Shown here in pieces: positions 54,981-64,000 of a stretch of 64,000 nucleotides of DNA. The DNA lies in the NCBI RefSeq assembly GCF_002165305.2, contig NZ_CP032286.1, positions 2,480,001 to 2,544,000 on the forward strand. The letters are read 5' to 3'. The position numbers were made by a program, and so were the translations under genes. The notes below the pieces were generated by a model. That model was not told the origin of the DNA. It ran no database searches and saw only the letters and a program-made list of their open reading frames with translations. How positions within the stretch are numbered: the stretch's first letter is position 1; every line of letters starts with the position of its first letter. The DNA is from Acinetobacter sp. WCHA55. GTDB lineage: Bacteria > Pseudomonadota > Gammaproteobacteria > Pseudomonadales > Moraxellaceae.

Positions 54981-56491
54981 TAAAATCCAAACGCCTTTTT
55001 CAATTGCTCAAATACCCATGTATTTTCTTGTGTGCCTTTGAAGAGATTTGAATTCTTTCCTTCAGCAAACAGCATCACATCTCCGCCGCCATGTGTTTCG
55101 CTTTTCGGCAGTTGTACCCCGACTTCTTGTTTATAGTCGTCGGCAAAGGCTTGCTCATTACTAATACTGTCACGAATATCTAAACGCTTACCCGTACCAT
55201 TTCCAAAAACGAGCGTCGTTCCTGTTGCCCCATTTACATCGCGGTATGGATTATGTACTTGGCCATCAGCCAGCACTTTGCTGTAAGCATTTTGCTCTTT
55301 TGCAATATTATAGTCATAGCTCAGCCCCAAAATACCTGGATTAGTTTCCGTCGTTTGACCCGTTCGTGCGGCATAACCATTAAACGTCATCACATGGTCA
55401 TGGTCTGCCGTCACTATAACCAAGGTATTGCTCAAATCCACTTTATCCAGTGCAGTTTGAATTGCATCATTAAATGCCTTGGTTTCCTGCAATGCCCGTT
55501 TGGCATTATTGGCATGTAGCGCATGGTCAATACGCCCACCCTCAACCATCAAGAAATAGCCTTGTCCATTACTCTGTGCTTGCAGTGCATCAATCGCTTT
55601 ACTGGTCATCACTGCCAGACTCGGTTCAGTCTTTATATTCTTCTTGAGTCGGTCCAAATCAAAATTTAAATGCGACTGTGTGGAGAATACGCCGAAAATT
55701 TTCTGAGTATTGACCGTCTGTGCCAAATCACTTTGGCTTAAAACGGTTTGATAACCCTGCTGTTCAAATTCTGCCAATAAATCACGACCATCCAAGCGCC
55801 CTTTGGGGTTAGTGACTGCATCATAAGGCGTCCAGTGATTTAAGCCGCCTCCCATAAGGACATTAATGCCATCCAATAAGTTTGGATTATAAGCTTTACC
55901 TTTTGGAACAGCTTGAAGCGCAATATCGTATTGTGCATCACGATGACAAATATGTGCATAGGTTGCTGCAGGTGTGGCATGGGTGAGTTCGGTCGTCGTC
56001 ACTACGCCAACCGCTTTTCCCTTCTTTTTTGCCAGTTCTAAAATACTAAACGCAGGCATCCCTGCGACCATACTACTGCCCTGTTCTGGACAACGATTGA
56101 TGGCTTTCGCTAAGCTTTTGCCATTCGGCAATTTTCCATCTTCAGGTTCGACTGCAACCGTTCCTGTTGTCATGGAAATCACTTCATTTTTATTTTTCTG
56201 CCCAGTCATATAGGCACCCATAGAGGGAGCGCTATCTGTGGTTTGACCATCCTCAGAATAGGTTTTAATCCGTGCTGCGTGCTTCATGCTGTCCATGGCA
56301 AGTTTGCCATTTTCCCCCACAGCATAAATACGACTTGCCGTCACTGTGGTTGGTCCCATGCCATCGCCTAAAAAGAATATAACGCTTTTCGTCGGTGTAA
56401 GTGTGGTGTCAGCAGCATACAAAGCACTTGAAGAAATCGACGCTGTAAGCAGAAGCATCATGTACGGGATGGTTTTTAAAGTATGTTTCAT
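54980..56491 (-). CDS. phoA: Periplasmic alkaline phosphatase
   Basis: A 503-residue metal-dependent phosphomonoesterase. It has a Sec signal peptide (MKHTLKTIPYMMLLLTASIS ... YAADTT). The metal motif is VIFFLGDGMGPTTVTASRIY, the catalytic Ser lies in QTTDSAPSMGAYMTG, and further metal ligands are in LMVEGGRIDHALH and IVTADHDHVMTF plus THGGGDVMLFAEG. It releases phosphate from organic esters in the periplasm. It lies 14 bases after a second phosphatase gene and overlaps the His-rich gene downstream. Naming as phoA follows function and fold; the two copies make orthology uncertain. Confidence 0.92.
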   Translation of the reverse strand: MKHTLKTIPYMMLLLTASISSSALYAADTTLTPTKSVIFFLGDGMGPTTVTASRIYAVGENGKLAMDSMKHAARIKTYSEDGQTTDSAPSMGAYMTGQKNKNEVISMTTGTVAVEPEDGKLPNGKSLAKAINRCPEQGSSMVAGMPAFSILELAKKKGKAVGVVTTTELTHATPAATYAHICHRDAQYDIALQAVPKGKAYNPNLLDGINVLMGGGLNHWTPYDAVTNPKGRLDGRDLLAEFEQQGYQTVLSQSDLAQTVNTQKIFGVFSTQSHLNFDLDRLKKNIKTEPSLAVMTSKAIDALQAQSNGQGYFLMVEGGRIDHALHANNAKRALQETKAFNDAIQTALDKVDLSNTLVIVTADHDHVMTFNGYAARTGQTTETNPGILGLSYDYNIAKEQNAYSKVLADGQVHNPYRDVNGATGTTLVFGNGTGKRLDIRDSISNEQAFADDYKQEVGVQLPKSETHGGGDVMLFAEGKNSNLFKGTQENTWVFEQLKKAFGF

Positions 56492-56505
56492 GTGATATCC
56501 CTCTG

Positions 56506-58122
56506 CTATAAGCCTGTGATCTTACGAATGAGGTGATTGACCTCAATATTTTCAAGGCTACCTGAGAACTGATCGGCTCCCTGACCAATTGCACCTAAAA
56601 ACACATCTGCACCGCCATGCGTTTCTTTATCTTTATAGCCCGTTTGAATCACAGCTTCTTGTTGGAAATCATCCGCAGCAGTGCCCGTACACCAACCCGT
56701 TTCAGCCAAAGGATAGGTGAAACTATATTTTTCACCTTGCGGTGCCTTTGGCCCTTGTACTGGATGACAGACATCAGTGTCTTTTAAGTTCAGTACCAAG
56801 TCATCCATACGGTTTTGAGTGGGGCGTTTTTTGCCCGTACCAAAACCGATAATCGGATAAGGTTGACCATGAATATCTTGAGCAAAGCCCGCTTGATCAT
56901 AGTTTTTTACCAATCCAAGCACACTGGTTTCCTTACCTTTGACATATTTTCCTGTGCGCTTGGCATAACCATTTAAAACCAAGGTGTGATCATGGTCGGC
57001 CGTGATTACAATCAGTGTATTTTTAAGTTCAGGATCACTTTGTTTAAGCTTTTGAATGGTTGCTTCTAAAGCATCATTTAAGGCAATCGTGTCTTGTAAA
57101 GCACGTTTGGCATTGGTGTCATGCAGCGCATGATCTATACGCCCGCCCTCCACCATCAGGAAAAAACCTTTTTTATTTTGCGTCAGGATGTCTAAAGCAG
57201 ACAGCGTCATTTGCTTGAGACTCAGCTCTGCCAAGTTTTTCTTGGTGCGATCCAAGTCGTAATTTAAATGGCTGGGATTAAATAAACCCAATAATTTTTC
57301 ATTTTTCGCCAGTTGCACTTGGGAGAGTTGGTTTTCATCAAAAACCACCCTGTAGCCTGCCTTTTGCATCTCGGTAATTAGATTGCGCCCATCAGTACGC
57401 TCTCCACCTGCATCTTTAGGCAAAAATTGACGCTTACCTCCACCTAAAACCACATCGACCCCATCTTTCAGTTTGATGTTATAGCGTTGATAATCATCAC
57501 CTTTTGAACTCGGGACTAACTGTGATGCAATATCATTTTCAGCATCACGGTGGCAAATATGAGCATAAGTTGATGCTGGTGTGGCATGCGTGATCCGCGT
57601 AGTGGTCACAACGCCTGTCCCCCAACCCTTTGCTTTGGCTAATTCGAGTAATGTCTGTGTGTTTTGCTTATTTTTGTTTTGTGGGTTAGTCGCGCATTGG
57701 TTATTCCCTACTGAGTCAGGTTCAACTGCAATTGTCCCTGTCTGCATCGAGATCACCTCGTTTTTCATCTTCACACCAGTCATATATGCGCCCATCGAAG
57801 GTGCGCTGTCAGTGACTTGTGCATCCTCAGAAAAGGTACGAACAAAGGCCGACTCAGGCAGTCGATCAATTGCCAACTGACCATCTTCACCAACAGCATA
57901 AATACGTGAAGCAGTAAGTGTGGTTATGCCCATACCATCACCCAAAAAAAAGACCACACGCTGAGGTTGTTGGACTTTTTCTTGTTTGAACTGTTGCGTT
58001 GTATTGGCCTGTTGATTTCGCGTTATCGTCGTACTTTGACAAGCGGTAAGCAATATAGCGCTGAAACTTATACATGCCACGCTGATTGTTTTTAATTGGA
58101 ATTTTTCAAGAGAACCGAGCAT
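56506..58122 (-). CDS. Lipoprotein alkaline phosphatase (paralogue)
   Basis: A 538-residue paralogue of the next gene. The same motifs are present: VVFFLGDGMGITTLTASRIY, QVTDSAPSMGAYMTG (catalytic Ser), FLMVEGGRIDHALH and VITADHDHTLVLNGY. The N-terminus has a lipobox (ISFSAILLTAC followed by QSTT), so this copy is probably membrane-anchored while the other is periplasmic. I take ATG 58122 as start; an upstream frame from 58158 reads MYGSAIFRWVDA and is less likely. It contains an inserted segment (CATNPQNKNKQNTQTL) replacing part of the other copy. It is first of the phosphatase operon. Confidence 0.9.
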   Translation of the reverse strand: MLGSLEKFQLKTISVACISFSAILLTACQSTTITRNQQANTTQQFKQEKVQQPQRVVFFLGDGMGITTLTASRIYAVGEDGQLAIDRLPESAFVRTFSEDAQVTDSAPSMGAYMTGVKMKNEVISMQTGTIAVEPDSVGNNQCATNPQNKNKQNTQTLLELAKAKGWGTGVVTTTRITHATPASTYAHICHRDAENDIASQLVPSSKGDDYQRYNIKLKDGVDVVLGGGKRQFLPKDAGGERTDGRNLITEMQKAGYRVVFDENQLSQVQLAKNEKLLGLFNPSHLNYDLDRTKKNLAELSLKQMTLSALDILTQNKKGFFLMVEGGRIDHALHDTNAKRALQDTIALNDALEATIQKLKQSDPELKNTLIVITADHDHTLVLNGYAKRTGKYVKGKETSVLGLVKNYDQAGFAQDIHGQPYPIIGFGTGKKRPTQNRMDDLVLNLKDTDVCHPVQGPKAPQGEKYSFTYPLAETGWCTGTAADDFQQEAVIQTGYKDKETHGGADVFLGAIGQGADQFSGSLENIEVNHLIRKITGL

Positions 58123-58278
58123 GGCATCAACCCATCTAAAGATGGCTGAACCATACACCGCAGATATTTAATTAAGATTACAACAGCACACAAACTTTAA
58201 ATTTTCTTGATACTTAGCTGTTTTTATCACGTTTCACAATGATTTTTAGTTGGGTATTTTACAAAATCGAGCACTATA

Positions 58279-58312
58279 AAAAACCTCAGATGCGAACATC
58301 CGAGGTTTTTTA
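58279..58312. terminator. Terminator between the phosphatase promoter and bdhA
   Basis: AAAAACCTCAGATG pairs with CATCCGAGGTTTTT around CGAA, with one G/A mismatch. On the minus strand it ends in T and lies just beyond the bdhA stop. Confidence 0.88.
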
Positions 58313-58335
58313 ATTTTTAGTTGGGCAAATTTAGG

Positions 58336-59121
58336 TTATTGCGCAGTATAGCCACCATCCATCACCACGGCTTGACCTGTTACACCACCCGCCTTATCAC
58401 TGGCAAGGAAGATCGCATAATCCGCAATTTCTTCTACACTGAGTAAGCGTTTTTGTGGCACCATCGCCAAAATCACATCTTCTAATGCACTTTGTTCGCT
58501 GACATTTCGGGTTTTAGCCAAGTCATGAATTTGACCACGTACCAACGGTGTATCGACATAGCCCGGACACAGCGCATTCACCGTAATACCATCGCGTGCA
58601 CACTCTAAAGCCGCAACTTTGGTCAAACCAATCACACCATGCTTAGCACTGTTATAGCCAGCCTTGCCAGCAAAGCCAATCAGACCGTTAATCGAAGCCA
58701 TATTAATCACGCGACCAAACTGCTGTGCTTTCATGATGGGAAATGCATACTTGATACCAATGAACGACCCAACCAACATGACATTAATCAACTTTTGGTA
58801 GACTGCAGTTGGAAAGTCTTCAATCACTGCAACATGCTGAAAACCTGCATTATTGATGAGAATATCCAAACGACCATAGGTTTTCTGAGTCAGTTCAATC
58901 GCAGCTTTATAGGCTTCTTCATCGGTCACATCACAAGGCGCAGACAACGCCTCAAAACCTTCATTTTGAAGAGCTGTAACCGTTTCAGCACACTTCTCTG
59001 CATTCATATCAGAAATGACAACTTTGGCACCTTCACTGGCAAATTTCTTTGCAATTTCATGTCCAATACCACTGGCTGAACCAGTAATAAATGCCACTTT
59101 ATCTTTTAACAGTTGACTCAT
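58336..59121 (-). CDS. bdhA: 3-hydroxybutyrate dehydrogenase
   Basis: A 261-residue short-chain dehydrogenase that interconverts 3-hydroxybutyrate and acetoacetate with NAD. The Rossmann motif is AFITGSASGIGHEIA, the catalytic Ser lies in INMASINGLIGFAGKAGYNS and the Tyr-x-x-x-Lys in YNSAKHG. CPGYVDTPLVRGQI and the C-terminal TGQAVVMDGGYTAQ match the D-3-hydroxybutyrate dehydrogenase branch. It is cotranscribed with a GntP-type permease 37 bases upstream, and the CoA-transferase that acts on its product is encoded nearby. Confidence 0.92.
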   Translation of the reverse strand: MSQLLKDKVAFITGSASGIGHEIAKKFASEGAKVVISDMNAEKCAETVTALQNEGFEALSAPCDVTDEEAYKAAIELTQKTYGRLDILINNAGFQHVAVIEDFPTAVYQKLINVMLVGSFIGIKYAFPIMKAQQFGRVINMASINGLIGFAGKAGYNSAKHGVIGLTKVAALECARDGITVNALCPGYVDTPLVRGQIHDLAKTRNVSEQSALEDVILAMVPQKRLLSVEEIADYAIFLASDKAGGVTGQAVVMDGGYTAQ

Positions 59122-59158
59122 GATGTACTCCGTTGTCTTCTTTTTTCATTCCAAAGTC

Positions 59159-60583
59159 TTAAACAATACCAAACCAAGTAAAAGCAGCAATGGCAACAAA
59201 TACTGCGATGGTTTTAATAATCGTGATGGCAAAAATATCTTTATACGATTGTTTATGGGTTAAACCTGTGACTGCCAACAAAGTAATCACGGCGCCATTA
59301 TGCGGTAAGGTATCCATACCCCCAGATGCCATCGCAACAATACGGTGCATGACTTCTGGTGGAATACCCATGGCTAGAATCGCAGCATTGTACTGATCAG
59401 CCATCGCACTTAAAGCGATACTCATCCCGCCAGAGGCTGAACCCGTCACGCCTGCTAAAACTGTCGTGGTGACGGCACCATTGACCAACGGATTGGTAAA
59501 GGTATTACCCAATGCATGACTAATGATCGCAAAGCCCGGTAAGGCCGCAATGATCGCACCAAAACCATATTCAGATGCAGTATTCATCACTGCAAGTAAA
59601 GACCCGCCAATACTGGTATTAACGCCTTCTTTGAAGCCCGTATAGACACGGCGGAAGTCAAATGAAATGGCTGTGATAATGCCCACAATCAAAGCCAAGC
59701 CCACGGCCCAAATGGCAGAAGTTTTCGCAACATCGACCGTGTAGGCTGCAAGTCCAATCGCATTGAAGTCGAAACCGTTTGGATACCATTCTTTAATCGC
59801 GGTTGATAAATACTTATTGGTCACAGCAACTAAAACAAGCGGTACAAAAGCTAAGCATTGACGTGCGGTAGAACCATTTGATGTGGTATCTAAGTTTTGC
59901 TTCAATTGTTGTTGCTCAGCTTCTGTCAGCTCAATACCTGTGGCATAGCCATCCCCATTTCGAGCGGCTACACGACGACGCCATTCTAAATAGCTCAAAC
60001 CTGTAGCAAGAACAAATACCCCACCAATCAAACCAAGAAACGGTGCCGCATAAATGTCCGTACCAAAGAATGTGGTTGGAATAACGTTTTGAATTTGTGG
60101 AGTTCCCGGCAATGCATCCATGGTAAAGGTGAATGCGCCAAGGGCAATGGTTCCCGGAATCAAACGCTTTGGAATATTGGCTTGTCTAAAGAGTTGATTT
60201 GCAAATGGATAAACTGCAAATACCACTACAAAGAGACTGACACCGCTATAGGTTAAAATTGCACCCAACAGCACAACGGTTAACATCGCATTTTTAGAAC
60301 CAATCAGATTGACAATGGTTTTGGCAATGGATTCGGCAATTCCTGACATTTCAACCACTTTACCGAAGATGGCACCGAGTAAAAACACCAAGAAATAATC
60401 TTTAATGAACCCAACCATTTTGGGCATAAACACGCCTGAATAAAAAGGCAAAACGTTAGCAGGGTTAATCAGTAAAACCGCTAACAAGGCACAAATCGGT
60501 GCCATAAGAATGACGGAAAAACCTCTGTAGGCTGTATACATCAGTAGCCCAAGAGACAATAAAATTACACCCAAATCCCACAT
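59159..60583 (-). CDS. GntP-family permease, probably for 3-hydroxybutyrate
   Basis: A 474-residue inner-membrane transporter with about 12 hydrophobic segments. The GntP-family blocks ALGAFTFTMDALPGTPQIQN and MASGGMDTLPHNGAVITLL are clear. GntP-type carriers move gluconate, hydroxybutyrate or other short acids with protons. It is the first gene of a unit with 3-hydroxybutyrate dehydrogenase, so 3-hydroxybutyrate or a similar keto/hydroxy acid is the expected substrate; gluconate is unlikely in this context. Confidence 0.88.
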   Translation of the reverse strand: MWDLGVILLSLGLLMYTAYRGFSVILMAPICALLAVLLINPANVLPFYSGVFMPKMVGFIKDYFLVFLLGAIFGKVVEMSGIAESIAKTIVNLIGSKNAMLTVVLLGAILTYSGVSLFVVVFAVYPFANQLFRQANIPKRLIPGTIALGAFTFTMDALPGTPQIQNVIPTTFFGTDIYAAPFLGLIGGVFVLATGLSYLEWRRRVAARNGDGYATGIELTEAEQQQLKQNLDTTSNGSTARQCLAFVPLVLVAVTNKYLSTAIKEWYPNGFDFNAIGLAAYTVDVAKTSAIWAVGLALIVGIITAISFDFRRVYTGFKEGVNTSIGGSLLAVMNTASEYGFGAIIAALPGFAIISHALGNTFTNPLVNGAVTTTVLAGVTGSASGGMSIALSAMADQYNAAILAMGIPPEVMHRIVAMASGGMDTLPHNGAVITLLAVTGLTHKQSYKDIFAITIIKTIAVFVAIAAFTWFGIV

Positions 60584-61160
60584 ATTTTTTACTCCATCCT
60601 TAAAGAAAATATGTCTTGATGTGCTGTGATATTAATAGCGAATGATGTCAAATCTAGTTGAGTCACAGTGCAATCAGCTTATGCGAAAAGACCAAATACA
60701 CATTCATAGACCGTCTATATTCCCTCATGACGAGATGTCTATGTGCACTCTGATCTATGTACTATATTTATCCATCAGAGCATTAATATTTCAGCTTATG
60801 GGTCAGACTATAATGCATATAAACCCGCACATTGTTTGAAAATAATCATTGAGTAAGAAGAAAAATTGATTAATATGCATGCCCTAGCAGCGCTGATAAA
60901 ACTAATTACATCAAGTTAAAGGTAAAATTTAAAAATCGTACCAAATAACCAATTTTTATATTTTTCATTTAGTTAAAACATATTTTCACAGATGATCACG
61001 CTGTTCGGCTTATACTGCTTTGACCCATCGAATCAAAACCACATTTACTTTCATCACTTGATCTGTTTTGACCGTCTGTTGTATTTTTCATGTAAACCAT
61101 TGGAGAAAAGCACGTTCACTTTCATTCGACATCGTGTTGCATCATTGCTCAGGGAAGCTC
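60584..61160. promoter_or_regulatory. Divergent promoter region between GntP permease and LysR regulator
   Basis: About 580 AT-rich bases with no credible gene; short frames here lack ribosome sites. It must carry the permease promoter (minus) and the LysR promoter (plus). I see no perfect long dyad; a LysR T-N11-A-type site is expected but cannot be picked out with confidence. Confidence 0.35.
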
Positions 61161-62042
61161 ATGACACTCAAACAATTAAAAGCCTTTTTAGTCCTTGCAC
61201 GTACGCTTAATTATGCCAATGCAGCCAATGAACTGTGTCTGAGTCAATCCGCTCTCAGCTTAAGCATTAAAACGCTAGAAGAGGAACTCGGCGGAAAACT
61301 GTTTAAACGCAATACGCGTCGGGTAGCAATCACCACCGAAGGTCAGTCCCTGATTCCCTATGCCAAAAAGCTTCTGGCTAACTGGGAAGATATGGAAAAA
61401 GATGTCAAACAGCGCTTTAAACTCAACCGTGGCACTTTAAATATTGCCTCAATGCCCTTTGCCACCCATGCGGTACTCCCCGCAGTCATGCATGATTTTT
61501 CACAATTACACCCCAACATCAGTTTTTCTATCCATGACATTACCAATGAAAAAATTATTGAAAAAGTTCAAGAAGGCATTTTTGAGATTGGCATTTGTTT
61601 TGAACCTAAACCGAATGATCAACTGATTTTTCAGCCCTTATTCAATGAAGACTTTTTGGCTCTGTTACCCAAACACCATGCCTTAGCCAAACAAAAAAGC
61701 GTGACATGGCTGGAACTCTGCTCTTACCCTTTTGTGACTTTACAAAACCCCTCGATTATTCGACATGTGATTGAGGAACATTGTGCAGCGCATCAAGTGG
61801 TGTTGGATTTGAAAGTCGAATGCCACCAAATCAGTTCGCTTTCACACTTTGTTGCCTATGGTATGGGCGTGAGTGCTATTCCACGGCATTTTCAGAAATT
61901 CATCGATCTTGAAAGAAATGTGTTGGTTGAAATTGAGGACAATCAAGCACAACTCGCTGTGGGCATTATTTATAAGAAAGATTATGAACTGTCTAACATC
62001 TCAGCCCAATTTATTGAAACCACACTTTGGCATCATTTTTAA
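61161..62042 (+). CDS. LysR-family transcriptional regulator of 3-hydroxybutyrate use
   Basis: A 293-residue regulator. The N-terminal helix-turn-helix MTLKQLKAFLVLARTLNYANAANELCLSQSALSLSIKTLEEEL is complete, and the effector-binding domain (about 90-290) has the two Rossmann-like lobes (GTLNIASMPFATHAVLPAVM, YPFVTLQNPSIIRHV). ATG 61161 follows AGGGAAG; the longer frame from 61068 is not family-like. It lies between the divergent permease/bdhA unit and the scoAB genes and probably controls one or both in response to a keto or hydroxy acid. Confidence 0.93.
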   Translation: MTLKQLKAFLVLARTLNYANAANELCLSQSALSLSIKTLEEELGGKLFKRNTRRVAITTEGQSLIPYAKKLLANWEDMEKDVKQRFKLNRGTLNIASMPFATHAVLPAVMHDFSQLHPNISFSIHDITNEKIIEKVQEGIFEIGICFEPKPNDQLIFQPLFNEDFLALLPKHHALAKQKSVTWLELCSYPFVTLQNPSIIRHVIEEHCAAHQVVLDLKVECHQISSLSHFVAYGMGVSAIPRHFQKFIDLERNVLVEIEDNQAQLAVGIIYKKDYELSNISAQFIETTLWHHF

Positions 62043-62278
62043 AGCCTTACTTTTATCCTTAAAGATGAGTCTCTGCTTCTATTCGTTATTAATCAAATAC
62101 TTATAATAATTTAAATATTTAAGGCATTTTGTATTCTTCGCACCTAGTTCTCTCTTTTTCCTTCTTTAATATTAATGATTAATGAGTTTTTTTTATTACA
62201 CATTAGAAAGATTCAATTTCTAAAAAAAGCTGTGCAATGCTAAAAAAATAACAAGCAAGGAAGATCAGGAAATAAAAG

Positions 62279-62983
62279 ATGAATAAAGTCGTCGCAAATG
62301 CAGCTGAAGCATTGGCTGATGTGGTTGCCAGTAATCAAACCGTTGCCGTGGGTGGTTTTGGCCTTTGTGGTATTCCAGAAGCATTAATTGATGCCTTAAA
62401 AGAAACAGGTGTCACAGGTTTAACCTGTATTTCAAATAATGCAGGTGTAGATGGCTTTGGTTTAGGTAAATTATTAGAAACCAAACAAATTAAAAAAATG
62501 ATTGCGTCTTATGTTGGGGAAAATAAAGAGTTTGAGCGCCAGTATCTGAATGGTGAACTTGAAGTCGAGCTCACACCGCAAGGCACACTCGCAGAAAAAC
62601 TACGTTCAGGCGGTGCAGGTATTCCTGCATTTTTCACCCAGACAGGTGTAGGCACTCTTATTGCAGAAGGCAAAGAAGTTCGTGACTTTGATGGTCGTCC
62701 GCATATTTTAGAAATGTCTCTCACTGCAGACATTGCTTTAGTGAAAGCCTACAAAGCAGATAAAGCCGGCAACTTGGTATTCCGTAAAACTGCGCGTAAC
62801 TTTAACCCTGACTGTGCCATGGCAGGTAAATTCACGATTGCTGAAGTCGAACAAGTGGTTGAAATTGGTGAAATTGATCCTGACGACATCCATTTGCCGG
62901 GGATCTACATCAACCGTGTTGTACTGAATGCCACCCCTACAAAGCAGATCGAACAACTGACCATTAAAGCAGAGGAAGCTTAA
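62279..62983 (+). CDS. scoA: 3-oxoacid CoA-transferase subunit A
   Basis: A 234-residue subunit of succinyl-CoA:3-ketoacid CoA-transferase, which activates acetoacetate with CoA from succinyl-CoA. The glycine-rich [19 protein letters not shown] and the later [33 protein letters not shown] and [15 protein letters not shown] are SCOT A-subunit blocks; the mature end [20 protein letters not shown] also fits. It is distinct from the shorter-motif PcaI of the protocatechuate pathway. It is two bases ahead of the B-subunit gene and completes the route from 3-hydroxybutyrate to acetoacetyl-CoA. Confidence 0.93.
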   Translation: MNKVVANAAEALADVVASNQTVAVGGFGLCGIPEALIDALKETGVTGLTCISNNAGVDGFGLGKLLETKQIKKMIASYVGENKEFERQYLNGELEVELTPQGTLAEKLRSGGAGIPAFFTQTGVGTLIAEGKEVRDFDGRPHILEMSLTADIALVKAYKADKAGNLVFRKTARNFNPDCAMAGKFTIAEVEQVVEIGEIDPDDIHLPGIYINRVVLNATPTKQIEQLTIKAEEA

Positions 62984-62985
62984 TC

Positions 62986-63633
62986 ATGGCTTGGACACGT
63001 AATGAAATGGCGCAGCGTGCTGCCCTTGAACTCGAAGATGGTTTTTATGTCAACTTAGGTATCGGCTTACCGACATTAGTGGCCAATTATCTACCCGAAG
63101 GAATCAATGTTTGGTTGCAGTCAGAAAATGGCTTGCTCGGTATTGATGAATTTCCAACCCGTGATGCCGTCGATGCAGACTTGATTAATGCCGGAAAACA
63201 AACCGTCACTGCACGTAAAGGGGCTGCATTTTTCTCAAGCTCAGAATCTTTTGCCATGATTCGGGGTGGACATGTCAATATTGCTATATTAGGTGCAATG
63301 GAAGTCTCTGAAACGGGCGACTTAGCAAACTGGATGATTCCGGGTAAAAAAGTCAAAGGCATGGGCGGTGCAATGGATTTGGTTTCTGGTGTACAAAAAG
63401 TCGTGGTTCTGATGGAGCACTGTGCCAAAGATGGCACGCCAAAAATCGTGCCTCAATGTACCCTACCACTCACAGGTAAAGCTGTCGTCAGCCGTATCAT
63501 TACTGACTTAGGCGTGATGGATATCACGGCTGAAGGGGTGAAACTGGTTGAACTGGCACGCGATGTAAGCCTAGAACAAATCCAAAAAGCGACTGGCTTA
63601 GCACTCATCATCAATGACTTTAAAGCCGCTTAA
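62986..63633 (+). CDS. scoB: 3-oxoacid CoA-transferase subunit B
   Basis: A 215-residue subunit carrying the catalytic Glu that forms the CoA thioester, in [15 protein letters not shown]. Other CoA-transferase B blocks are [39 protein letters not shown] and the [12 protein letters not shown] loop. ATG 62986 is two bases after the scoA stop. It converges on nothing and is followed by a hairpin. Together with scoA it forms the heterotetrameric enzyme. Confidence 0.93.
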   Translation: MAWTRNEMAQRAALELEDGFYVNLGIGLPTLVANYLPEGINVWLQSENGLLGIDEFPTRDAVDADLINAGKQTVTARKGAAFFSSSESFAMIRGGHVNIAILGAMEVSETGDLANWMIPGKKVKGMGGAMDLVSGVQKVVVLMEHCAKDGTPKIVPQCTLPLTGKAVVSRIITDLGVMDITAEGVKLVELARDVSLEQIQKATGLALIINDFKAA

Positions 63634-63650
63634 TACAAACAAAATCATTC

Positions 63651-63672
63651 AAAGCAGCTTCGGCTGCTTTGT
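63651..63672 (+). terminator. Hairpin after scoAB
   Basis: AAAGCAGC-TTCG-GCTGCTTT repeats the stem at 2291. The T run is short (TTTGTTATT), so termination may be less efficient. Confidence 0.7.
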
Positions 63673-63887
63673 TATTGGTTCAATCAAAAAGATTTTCAGT
63701 AAGAAAGAGACTTTTTTATAACCTTTAAATCAAGCATAAAAACCATCATTGCCTTTACCAAGTCTATCTCTCGATACTCTTAAATTTACCGAATGATGAC
63801 TCCTGCGCACATTTTTTTAACTTAAATACCTGATGAAAAACTAAGCCGCTCGGCTACTATATTTGCACTCCACATTCAGAGGTTTCC

Positions 63888-64000
63888 ATGTCACAACAAG
63901 ATTATGAAAATGGTTTAAAAGTTCGCACAGAAGTCATGGGCGAATCTTTTGTTAAACGTGCTCAAGACAATACTGTGCCTTTCACTCAACCTTTACAGGA
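63888..64000 (+). CDS. Carboxymuconolactone decarboxylase-family protein, N-terminal part (3' end outside window)
   Basis: Only the first 37 codons are visible, starting MSQQDYENGLKVRTEVMGES after an AGAGGT ribosome site. The N-terminus, with YENGLKVRTEVMGE followed by VKRAQDNTVPFTQPLQ, resembles PcaC-type 4-carboxymuconolactone decarboxylases (consensus like YxxGLxVRxEVLGxxHVxR). Whether it is PcaC itself or a related alkylhydroperoxidase-D-like protein cannot be decided from this fragment. Confidence 0.6.
   Translation, partial: MSQQDYENGLKVRTEVMGESFVKRAQDNTVPFTQPLQ

Noticed and set aside
63888..64000. Firm assignment as pcaC
   Set aside because: Only 37 codons are visible, and the upstream genes belong to ketone-body rather than protocatechuate metabolism.

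Overview
The window looks like a chromosomal segment of an Acinetobacter species (Gammaproteobacteria, Moraxellaceae). This rests on gene content, not on a database search: an mreBCD-maf-rng block divergent from gatCAB, a WS/DGAT wax ester synthase, ThrH, a hemophilin/Slam/HemO haem cluster arranged as described for A. baumannii, a homogentisate-pathway tail, and moderate-to-low GC. No rRNA, tRNA or CRISPR array was seen.

Layout. 1-2.3 kb: end of the tyrosine/homogentisate operon (fumarylacetoacetase, maleylacetoacetate isomerase, VOC protein). 2.5-6.8 kb: leftward arsenic operon (glutaredoxin-type arsC, arsR, thioredoxin-type arsC, ACR3 pump, arsH, ArsO-like flavoprotein) with two inverted repeats at its head. 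6.85 kb: a tiny membrane ORF. 7.2-11.6 kb: GMC oxidoreductase and coniferyl-aldehyde-type dehydrogenase, divergent from an AraC regulator with two direct half-sites. 11.7-12.5 kb: decayed outer-membrane gene. 13.2-16 kb: two tandem FadL-type channels sharing a promoter element. 16-27.4 kb: mainly housekeeping and storage genes (thrH, cysH, WS/DGAT, rng-maf-mreDCB, gatCAB).

27.4-30.4 kb is the accessory pocket. Between the gatB terminator and a truncated duplicate gene lie an AT-rich two-gene operon (a ThsB-like TIR protein translationally coupled to a four-helix tandem SLATT membrane protein) and an intact IS30-family element. The gene pair fits a TIR-signal/pore-effector antiphage module and is the best candidate here for a little-described system.

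30.5-36 kb: DJ-1/PfpI protein, several uncharacterised exported proteins and SbmA. 36.1-47.3 kb: a complete haem-acquisition locus: HemO, DUF454 protein, ECF sigma, FecR anti-sigma, Slam (HsmA-like), hemophilin (HphA-like), STN-containing TonB receptor (HphR-like) and a dedicated TonB-ExbD-ExbB set, with three Fur-box-like sites. The arrangement implies Fur control plus surface signalling from receptor to FecR to sigma.

47.4-58.1 kb: organic-phosphate scavenging: lipoprotein beta-propeller phytase, TonB receptor, two alkaline phosphatases, a coupled His-rich exported protein, and a degenerate-GGDEF/AraC pair, with one candidate PHO box. 58.3-63.6 kb: 3-hydroxybutyrate use (dehydrogenase, GntP-family permease, LysR regulator, 3-oxoacid CoA-transferase A and B). 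The window ends inside a carboxymuconolactone decarboxylase-family gene.
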